Source of the DNA: Flavipsychrobacter sp.
GTDB lineage: Bacteria > Bacteroidota > Bacteroidia > Chitinophagales > Chitinophagaceae
Direction of reading: 5' to 3'
Assembly: GCA_021155965.1 (NCBI GenBank)
Contig: JAJNBJ010000006.1
Coordinates: forward strand, 62,001-126,000
DNA: 64,000 nt
Shown in pieces: positions 10,101 to 18,100 of this stretch (the stretch's first letter is position 1; each line of letters opens with the position of its first letter). A program made the translations under genes and the position numbers. A model generated the notes under the pieces. The model was not told the DNA's origin, ran no database searches, and worked only from the letters and a program-made list of their open reading frames with translations.

Positions 10101-12036
10101 AACACCCGCCCACGTTGTAGGTAATGTTGCAAGTGCCGGAGGCTATGCCTGTAACAAAGCCGCTTGATGAACCAACGGTAGCGATCATGGGGTTTGAAGA
10201 ACTCCATGTGCCGCCGGGAGTAGCACAGGTTAATGTTGAAGTGCCGCCAGGCGCCACTGTTGTTGTACCCATAATAGGCGCAGGCGCGGTATTAACTGTA
10301 ACAGGTTTGAAATTGTAGCAGCCGCTGGCTGTGTAATAGATATTCACTACGCCGGAGCTTACTGCGGTAACTAATCCTGCTGGGCTTACGGTTGCTACAG
10401 ATGGGCTGCCGCTTGTCCATGAACCGCCGGTGGGAGTGACTGCTAAGGTCGTATTAATGCCCACACATAATGAGCCGGGGCCTGTAATGACAGGGATTGG
10501 ATTAACAGATAATGTGTAAGGGGCGCTGCAGCCGCCACGAGTATAGCTGATGGTAACTAAGCCGCTACCTGTGCCTGTTACTACCCCGGCAGAGCCAACA
10601 GTTGCGATCATGATATTGCTGCTGCTCCACGTGCCGCCTGATGGGCTGCCGGATAACGGCACTGTAGCGCCTACGCAAACAGAAGTGCCCCCAGAAACAA
10701 CAGGTGAAGCGTTTACCGTCATTGTTTTGTAGCCAACACATCCAAAAGCATGGTATGTTATGGTTGCTGTTCCTGAACTTGTGCCGGTAACAATGCCTGT
10801 GCTGCCAACAGCAGCAACCATTGTGCTGCTGCTGGTCCATGAACCACCTGTTGGTGAGCCTGTGAGTATTGTTGGATAGCCGATACATGCCGTGCTGCTG
10901 CCTGTGATGCTTGCTGTTGGGCTGACGGTAATTGTTTTATATGCCGAGCATGTGCCGGACGTATAAGTAATTGTAGCTGTCCCTGCGCTAATGCCGGTAA
11001 TGATGCCGGTGCTGCCAACGGTGGCTATCATGGTGTTACTGCTGCTCCATGTGCCGCCTGATGGTGATGCGGTGAGCATTGTGGTTAACCCGGTACAAAC
11101 GGTGCTGCTGCCTGATATGGAAGGGGTAGTGTTTACAATAAACGAACGGGTAACATATGCGCTGCCCACTGTGTAAGTAATGGTTACTGTTCCTGCTGCA
11201 ATGCCATTTACTACTCCCATGGTGTTGATGGTTGCTATGGCAGTATTGCTGGTGTTCCATGTGCCTCCGGATGGTGTAGCCGTAACAGTTGCCATAGAGC
11301 CAGCACAGGTGCTTGTACTGCCTGAAATGGGGGAGATAGATGTAGTAACGGTTACAAGCGCTGTTGCATAACAGCCGCCAACTGAATAGGTGATATTGCA
11401 CGAGCCTGCAGTTATACCGGTTACAACACCACTACCGGAACCTACAGTTGCAATAGCTGTATTAGAACTTGTCCAAACGCCACCACTTACGGTGCTGCTA
11501 AGGGTTGTTGTGAAGCTTGTGCCTACTGTAGTGATGCCTGTAAGCGGTGGGATAGAAGGGCTAACATTCACGATCTGGTAGGCATAGCAACCGCCGCCCG
11601 TGTAATAGATGTTGACAATGCCTGTGCCTACACCTGTAACATGGCCGGTAGAGCTGACTGTGGCAACTGTGGGTGTGCCGCTTGTCCAGGAGCCGCCTGC
11701 GGGGTAGCCTGTGAGCGAGATGTTGTTGCCGGTGCAAACGCTTGTAGGGCCGGTGATGACATTGGCAGGATTAACCGTGAAGGGCGTTGTTACATAAGAA
11801 GAACCTATAGCATAAGTAATGGTACATGTGCCTGCTCCAATACCTGATACAAGCCCTGATGAGCTGACAGTGGCTACTGATGGATTACTGCTGCTCCATG
11901 TCCCGCCGGGGGTGGCATCGCTGAGCGTGGCTGTCCAGCCTACACAGGTTGTGGTACTGCCGACAATTGGATCAATTGCATAAGACACTATGCTGCAAAA
12001 AATGCCCAGGAGAAAAAGAGCAAATGCTTTCTTCAT
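7156..12036 (-). CDS. Giant secreted Ig-like (BIg2-like) repeat protein with T9SS C-terminal sorting domain, about 21 tandem units
   Basis: 1626-aa ORF; signal peptide MKKAFALFLLGIFCSIVSYA; repeated 'xxCxG..L...GGTWSSSNxxVATV..G.VTG...G...I.Y..GGC.A...VTV'; C-terminus 'VRIFPNPTSGDIIIQWQ...GIYFFTITDGHTNYYGKLYIQK'. Confidence 0.9.
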   Translation of the reverse strand: MKKAFALFLLGIFCSIVSYAIDPIVGSTTTCVGWTATLSDATPGGTWSSSNPSVATVSSSGLVSGIGAGTCTITYAIGSSYVTTPFTVNPANVITGPTSVCTGNNISLTGYPAGGSWTSGTPTVATVSSTGHVTGVGTGIVNIYYTGGGCYAYQIVNVSPSIPPLTGITTVGTSFTTTLSSTVSGGVWTSSNTAIATVGSGSGVVTGITAGSCNITYSVGGCYATALVTVTTSISPISGSTSTCAGSMATVTATPSGGTWNTSNTAIATINTMGVVNGIAAGTVTITYTVGSAYVTRSFIVNTTPSISGSSTVCTGLTTMLTASPSGGTWSSSNTMIATVGSTGIITGISAGTATITYTSGTCSAYKTITVSPTASITGSSTACIGYPTILTGSPTGGSWTSSSTMVAAVGSTGIVTGTSSGTATITYHAFGCVGYKTMTVNASPVVSGGTSVCVGATVPLSGSPSGGTWSSSNIMIATVGSAGVVTGTGSGLVTISYTRGGCSAPYTLSVNPIPVITGPGSLCVGINTTLAVTPTGGSWTSGSPSVATVSPAGLVTAVSSGVVNIYYTASGCYNFKPVTVNTAPAPIMGTTTVAPGGTSTLTCATPGGTWSSSNPMIATVGSSSGFVTGIASGTCNITYNVGGCFIYVPFTVGTTSISPITGPSSTCVGSMVALASSTCCGTWSSSHPAIASVSPLGVVTGTAAGTCIITYTVGTLFVTHTFTVYSSAAISGPPSVCTGIPHTLTASVSGGTWSTADTALVTISSSGVLTGLSAGTATITYFAGGCYGYYTVIINAAPTITGSSSLCVGYTAMLSTTPAGGSWTSGTPTVATVSSSGLVTGVSNGVVNIYYTQGGCYSFKTINVGTGAAVTGGGAICIGMTTTLSATPAGGTWSSGSTGIAIVGSTGIVTGVAAGVANISYTMGGCASYIAVTVNGSPVITGDMPICTGSSITLTGSVSGGTWSSGNIAVATVSPTGSVTGIAAGVVNITYTTGSCYAYKTITVSTSATISGPSLVCIGTPSAFTGTPAGGTWSSSNTFRAIVNSMGVVTGLGGGVVNISYTAGSCSAYITVTVSGAPIITGGGGPICSGDILSLSASSGGVWSSSNTAVATVSSSGSVTGVGAGIANITYTTGGCFTYTTVTVHATPVISGGSVVCIGVPLTLTGSPTGGSWSSSNTFRAIVNPSGIVTGLGGGAVNISYTLGSCYAYKTLTVTGAPTILGSSTLCSGSAIILSGSSAGGTWGTSNPSVATVTSSGTVVGMSGGTATITYNLGGCFAVKPVTINPTPTITGGSAVCTGTPLSLVGFPSSGVWASSNPSLASVNAFGQVTGISAGTVTITYTLNGCSAYHTVTIGAGAVISGSGPVCVGSTITFTSSLGGGTWSSSSTAIATVSGGNVTGVGAGVAIISYTMSSGCSAVKPVTVNPNPAPIMGPGSVRIGSSITLTNASPGGTWFSTNAGVASVGPTTGVVMGLTLGTTNIQYWWGGCATVKPITVTLFPPVGTPVTATSSTASASSTSGETRHLKPVDSNGFSIVATEGEIGSVRIFPNPTSGDIIIQWQDFDPGTFTMVIADVAGRKVHTSTISINAPSSRATVSLAELVDGIYFFTITDGHTNYYGKLYIQK

Positions 12037-12208
12037 AAATCTTTTTGGTTGGTAGTGGTGATGTAATAAAGCCTGTTATTGCAGGCAGGGTTTATGTGCG
12101 CAAGGTAAAGAAAATCCTAGGGGACAGATAATTAAATTCATGTATACTTTGTTATTGAGTTGCTAATGGATTTTATATATCTCCGATTAAATGATGAGAA
12201 GTTTTTTT

Positions 12209-12242
12209 GTAAAAATGCTCCGTGCAAGGGGAGCTTTTTTAC
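12209..12242 (-). terminator. Rho-independent terminator downstream of the 12274-14976 gene
   Basis: GTAAAAATGCTCC...GGAGCTTTTTTAC inverted repeat. Confidence 0.7.
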
Positions 12243-12273
12243 AAAATTATAATTGAACGTTCCTGGAAGAGTA

Positions 12274-14976
12274 TCAATGCGCTACAACCAGTTTTGATGC
12301 ATAAAAGAGGTCGGTTGAGCTGATGGTAATGTGGTATACACCACCAGGTATGTGACTAAAGTCAAGCGCACTATGGCCATTGGCAGTTGTGGGATCTATT
12401 GAGGCATTGTAAACCGTTCGCCCCTGCATATCCCTTACAATGATAGCCGTATTTGCTGCGGCAGTTACCGGCCAGTTTATATGTAAATAACGGGACGTGG
12501 GGACAGGATAAACAGCTATTGTGCCGATCGCTGTAGCGGTCAGTATCCGTGTATAATCATACGGCTTGATGGTGCCTAAAGTTGTGCTCTTCCTGAAGCT
12601 GATGCCTGAAGCAGAAGGGGAGGATGCACTAAGCGTGATAGTGGCAGATGGGGTTGTATAGTATTTATGTTCTTCGGGATATACAAAGTAGGTGCCATTC
12701 GCCAGGCCGGTGAATGAGTAATTGCCTGTTGCATCGGTATAGGTGTAGGTGATCATGCTGCCGGTGCTGTTGTATAGATAGATGAGCATACCTGGCTCCG
12801 GTATATCCCCCGATGTGCCTTTACCAGCACCAAATGCCACATAGCCGCTGATGAAACCCGGCCCTGAAGGCACGGTGCCATATACCATGCTGATGTTGGC
12901 AATATCTCTTGATGAGGTATGGGCAATACTTGTTGCCGCATACCAGTTGGGTGTAGAAGTATAGTAAGTAGGTATGTAACCACTGGTGCCTGCTACCGTG
13001 CCATTCAGTTTAGCCTTGACCAGGTAGCTGCCTGCTGCGGGGGTAGGGAACTCATAATATGGAGTGGTGCCGGAGATCATACAACTGCTTGTGGAGTCAA
13101 GAGCAGTTATGGAGCTATCGGAAGGGTTGAATTGTATGAGCCATACTTTGAAGACATCGGTTGAAGACCCGCCTGTGTAGGTGATTTGTCCTGCTATGCG
13201 GTTTGCGATTACAGTAACGGTTGCTGTGTTAGAGCAACCTGAACCATCAGTGCCTGTAACGGTGTAGGTTGTTGCAGTAGTTGGTGTAGCGTCAGTAACG
13301 CCACAAGTGGAGCATGAAAGCCCTGTAGATGGCGACCACGAATAGGTAACACCACCTGACGCTGTTATGGTTTCTGCACCACCACATGGATAGGTAGACG
13401 ATGTGGTGATTGTTGGTGAACCAACAGTCATGGTTATTGGAGCAGATATGGCTGTGCTTGTAGTTACGCATATGCTACTGGAAGTTATGACCACTTCAAT
13501 AACATCACCGGTTACCAATGTGGCAGAAGTATAACTTGAACCTATTGCTCCGGTTATGGGAGTGCCGTTTAATTGCCATTGGTAACTTGGTGTCACGCCT
13601 GCTGATAAGGCTACTCCGCTGAAAGTAACCGTTGTTCCGGCGCACACTGTAGCGCCGGGGCTTGCAGTAACTGTTACGGAGGGCGTAGAGATCGGTGTGA
13701 TTGCGACTGTTGCACTGCCAGACATATTGTTGGTACACATGGTAGTAGTATTGGTTGCAACAACGGTATAGGAGCCAGCGGAGGTATGTAAGCCAAAACT
13801 GATAGCACTGCCTGTGCCGGTAATGGGAGGACCTGCCGTAGATGAACCTGCTATAAGCTGGTAGCTGACGCCTGCATCAGAACTGCTTAATCCTATCGTA
13901 ACACCGCTGCCGCCCGCGCAGTAGCTGCCGCCGCCGGTTACGGAGTAAACTGTGGGCAAGGGGTGGATGGCTAAAGTGGCAGTGGCAGTGGCGCTCATAC
14001 AGCCGGTTGACAGGTCTGTTGCTCTAACAAAATAGGTGCCCGCAGTAGTCATTGCAGGCCAGGAAAGGGAAGACCCGGTGCCAGGTGCTGGTGTGCCTAT
14101 TGGGGTACTACCCATGTAAAGCTGATAGTCAACACCTGTTTGTGAACCACTTAATGTTAATGTAGAACCGCTGCCGCCAGCGCAGTAACCGCCACCGGCA
14201 AAAGATAAAGTATAAACAGTTGGCAGAGGAGTAACAGTTACAGTTACAGCGCTCGCCATTGCCGTGGAACAGGATGTGCCGGGATAAGCTGCTGCAGTAT
14301 ATGTTGCGGGTGAGGCTATCAAACCAAAGCTAATTGCAGCGCCTGTGCCGGTAACAGGGGCGCCTACTGGAAAGGCCCCATTATGCAACTGGTAACTTAC
14401 ACCGGCCTGAGAACCACTTAACCCAATAGTAACACCTGTGCCCCCTGAACAGTAGCTGCCGCCACCGGTCAGGGTATAAACAATCGGTGTTGGTGTTACG
14501 GTGAATATCATACTTGTAGAGCAGCCAGTAGGAAGGGTATAGCTGATAGCAACCGTGCCAAGGGATACTCCTGTTGCCATGCCTATAGAACCGATGGTCG
14601 CTATTGAAGCGGTAGCACTTGACCAAATGCCACCGGGTGTAGCAGAGGTAAGTATGGTTGAGCCGGTTATGCATATTGAAGAAGGGCCGGTAATGGGAGC
14701 GGGCATTGGATTTACGGTAATGGGGTAAGTGACGGAGCTGGCACCGACCGTATAGGTAATAGTAGCAGTGCCAGCCGAAATACCGGTTGCTATGCCTGTG
14801 GCAACACTAATAGTTGCCACAACAGGCGTGCTACTGGTCCATGTACCACCCGGTGTTGAGTTAGTATAAGTGCCGGTATAGCCTATGCAAATTGAAGGCG
14901 GCCCGCTGATAGGCGCCTGACTGAAAGAAATAACAGAAATTAAAAGCGCAATGATAGTGAGTTGTATGTGCTTCAT
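12274..14976 (-). CDS. Secreted multidomain surface protein: 2 BIg2-like units, 3 'YCSGG...YQLY' repeats, Ig-like domains, carboxypeptidase-regulatory-like domain, T9SS tail
   Basis: 900-aa ORF; signal peptide MKHIQLTIIALLISVISFSQ; repeats 'YxxTGGGSYCSGGxGVxIxLSGSQxGVSYQLxxG'; 'GYVAFGAGKGTSGDIPEPGMLIYLYNSTG..YTYTDATGNYSFTGLANGTYFVYPEE' resembles CarboxypepD_reg/SdrD-like; 'IAVYPVPTSRYLHINW...' tail. Confidence 0.88.
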   Translation of the reverse strand: MKHIQLTIIALLISVISFSQAPISGPPSICIGYTGTYTNSTPGGTWTSSTPVVATISVATGIATGISAGTATITYTVGASSVTYPITVNPMPAPITGPSSICITGSTILTSATPGGIWSSATASIATIGSIGMATGVSLGTVAISYTLPTGCSTSMIFTVTPTPIVYTLTGGGSYCSGGTGVTIGLSGSQAGVSYQLHNGAFPVGAPVTGTGAAISFGLIASPATYTAAAYPGTSCSTAMASAVTVTVTPLPTVYTLSFAGGGYCAGGSGSTLTLSGSQTGVDYQLYMGSTPIGTPAPGTGSSLSWPAMTTAGTYFVRATDLSTGCMSATATATLAIHPLPTVYSVTGGGSYCAGGSGVTIGLSSSDAGVSYQLIAGSSTAGPPITGTGSAISFGLHTSAGSYTVVATNTTTMCTNNMSGSATVAITPISTPSVTVTASPGATVCAGTTVTFSGVALSAGVTPSYQWQLNGTPITGAIGSSYTSATLVTGDVIEVVITSSSICVTTSTAISAPITMTVGSPTITTSSTYPCGGAETITASGGVTYSWSPSTGLSCSTCGVTDATPTTATTYTVTGTDGSGCSNTATVTVIANRIAGQITYTGGSSTDVFKVWLIQFNPSDSSITALDSTSSCMISGTTPYYEFPTPAAGSYLVKAKLNGTVAGTSGYIPTYYTSTPNWYAATSIAHTSSRDIANISMVYGTVPSGPGFISGYVAFGAGKGTSGDIPEPGMLIYLYNSTGSMITYTYTDATGNYSFTGLANGTYFVYPEEHKYYTTPSATITLSASSPSASGISFRKSTTLGTIKPYDYTRILTATAIGTIAVYPVPTSRYLHINWPVTAAANTAIIVRDMQGRTVYNASIDPTTANGHSALDFSHIPGGVYHITISSTDLFYASKLVVAH

Positions 14977-15094
14977 AAGATGCTTTTTTAGGTATATTCG
15001 TATGTCTGTAATTAATTAGGCGTAATTCCGGGCATATTTGTTAGGGCAAGATAGAGATATTTATTCATTTAATAAAAAGGGAATTTGTTGATGC

Positions 15095-15126
15095 AATAAA
15101 AAAAGCTTCTGCAGAACAGAAGCTTA
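15095..15126 (-). terminator. Rho-independent terminator downstream of the 15151-19848 gene
   Basis: Minus-strand AAGCTTCTG-TTCTG-CAGAAGCTT followed by TTTTTTT. Confidence 0.8.
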
Positions 15127-15150
15127 AGAACACACACAGATAAAAAATCT

Positions 15151-18100
15151 TTATTGTTCGATCACCAACCGCCAGGTATAGTTCAAGTGCTCACCTTTAA
15201 CAGAAAGCAGGTAAACGCCATTGGTCAGGTTGCCAAGGTTGGCTTGCGTTTCGCCTGATGGTTGCGATAAGTTTAGCTGCGTATTATATACCTCCTGTCC
15301 AACAACGTTGGTAACAGACAGGGTTGCTGTGCCAGTAGTTTGCTCAGCCCACCTGATGTTTATTTTGCCTGTAGTAGGGTTGGGGTAGATGTGAATATTC
15401 CCTGCGCCTGTCTTCATGGAAGCAACACCTGTTACCGATACAGGCACTATCCTGCGCGATGTGGTGTATTGCATGAAGCGCACATTCTTTGCAGAGTCTG
15501 CGCCGGGAGAAAGCACAATAGTAGCAGATGGAGTTGTATTATACAGGAACTCCTCAGGGTATATCACATAGTTGCCTTCAGCTATATTGCTGAAGGAGTA
15601 GTTCCCGTCTGCATCGGTATATGTATAAGTAAGTATGAAGTTGCTCACAGCATCTTTCAGGTAAACGATCATGCCTTCGGCAGGTATGCTGCCCGAAGTG
15701 CCTTTGCCTGCCCCCGATGATATGGAACCTCCAATAAAGCCCGGGCCGGGTGGCACTGTGCCATAGATCATATTGATGTGCAGGGAGTCTGTTGCGTTGG
15801 TATGTGTTGCTGTAGCAGCATTATACCAATAAGGAGTTGAGAGGCTGTAAGTTGGTATGTAGCCGCTGGTGCCCGGTATAGTGCCCATCAGTTTAGCTTT
15901 CACATAATAAGTGTTTGCAGGCTTGCCCACAAATTCAAAATAGGGTGTGCCGGAGCTCATGCAGGTGTATGTGGAGTCGACGCCTGTAAGTGTGCTGTCG
16001 GATGGGTTGAAGTGGATGAGCCAAACTTTGAAGACATCGGATGACAGGCCGGTATAAGAAATGTGCCCTGATACGCGGTTGCCATTCACGCTTACTGCTG
16101 CTTTGGATGAGCATCCTGTAGCTGCCGTACCTGTAACGGTATAATTGGTGTTCGCCATGGGGCGGGCAATAGTTGTAGCACAAGTGCTGCATGACAAGCC
16201 TGCTATTGGCAGCCATGAATAGGTAACACCGCCATTGGCAGCGAGGTTATAGGTGCCGCCGCATGCTGCTGCCGAACTGCTGGCTGTAACAGTTGGTACG
16301 GGGTTCACCGTGACCACAATGATGGATGTGCAACCCAGCAAGGAATAGCTGATGGTAGTGATGCCCATTGACATACCGGTAAGCACGCCCAGTGTTGTGC
16401 CGATAGTGGCTACGTTGGCTATAGATGGGTTGCCTGGTATCCAAACGCCGCCGGGGGTGCCCGTGAGGTTTGTGCTTGAACCAACGCAAATACGCGTAGA
16501 GCCTGAAACACTTGGGTTTGGCCTTACGGTCATGGTCACATTATCAGTAACAGTAGCAGGGGTAGGGCATGCGGCATTGCTCAACATGCTTACCCGGACA
16601 ACATCTGCATTCGAAGGCAAATAGCTGTAGGAAGCACCGGTGCCGACAACTGCACCATTCACTGTCCATTGGTAAGTGGGGGCAGCGCCGCCATTCATTG
16701 ATATGGCAGTGTAAGTGACTAGTATGCCGGTGCATAATGTATCATCCGGTGTGGTACTGATGCTGACAGTTGGAGTTACCGTTGGGGTTATTGAAACGGT
16801 GGCACTGCCGGTCATGCTGCTGATGCAACCAGACGGGTTTGTGGCTGCAACAGTATAGACCCCGGTTGATGTTTGTAGCCCGAAATCAAGTGATGAACCT
16901 GTACCTACCAGTGTACCTGCCAATGTGGAACCGTTATACATGCGGTAGGTAACACCGGGGCTGGAAATACCCAGGCCAATACGCACGCCCGTTCCGCCGG
17001 AGCAATAACTGCCGCCACCTGTAACTGTGAAAATTGATGGGGCAGGGTTAATCACAACCGTAGCGCTGCTGTTCATTGTTTTGGGGCAGCCTACCAGTGG
17101 GTCTGTAGCTATTACTGTGTACGTGCCCATTACGGTTTGCAAACCAAAGTCGAGGGCTGCGCCTGTGCCTGCCAGTGGTAAGCCCACTGCAGTTGTTCCG
17201 AACATCAACTGATAATTGGTCCCGATAATAGAGCCGGAAAGCCTGATATGCACACCAGAGTCGCCCGCACAATAGCCACCGCCGCCTGTAACAGTGTACG
17301 CAACAGGCAATGGTTTTACGCTGATCACTGCGCTGTCGGTCATCCAGGTAGCACATCCATTTGATGCGTTAACAGCTTTGATGAGGTATGAACCGGCAAC
17401 AAATCGTGGACCGAAATCCAAAGTCCCGCCGGTGCCGGATAAAGACGTGCCCGTTACCAATCCGCCCTGGTATACCCAATAGTTTGTGCCTACCTGGGAA
17501 GAAGCTAACTTTACATTTATGCCTCCACCGCCTGAACAATAGGAGCCATCACCCATAACCATATATGCAGTCGGGGATGGGACAGGCATTATTGAAGGGG
17601 TGCCAGACATATTCGATGTGCAGCCACTAGCAATATTTGTTGCTTTTACTGTATAAGTAGCATACGCGGTCTGGTAGCCAAAATTAATTGCGCTTCCCGT
17701 GCCGGTTACTACACTGCCTACAGGTATGCTGCCGCTGTATAACTGGTAATTTACGCCTGTGGAAGAAGAAGAAAGCGATACCATTACACCTGCGCCGCCG
17801 CTACAGTATGTTGACGCACTGGCAGATACAGTATACACAGGTGGCAAGGGGTTTACAGATACATTGATCGTTCCCGTCATGCTCCTTGTGCAGCCTGTTA
17901 CCGGGTTGGTAGCAATGGCCGAATAAAGTCCGCTGGTATGGTAGTTAAAATCAATTACTGTTCCGGTACCCATCATCGCGCTGCCGGATGGTAAGCTGCC
18001 GTTGAGCAACTGGTAGCTGATACCCACATCAGAAGTGGCCAGGTTTATGCGTGCGCCGGATGTACCCGAGCAGTAGCTGCCTGCGCTGGTCAATGAATGT

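Noticed and set aside
680-12036. Regular ~210-bp periodicity that could be taken for a CRISPR or satellite array
   Set aside because: The periodicity lies within intact reading frames, with units too long and too diverged for CRISPR; it is protein-domain repetition.
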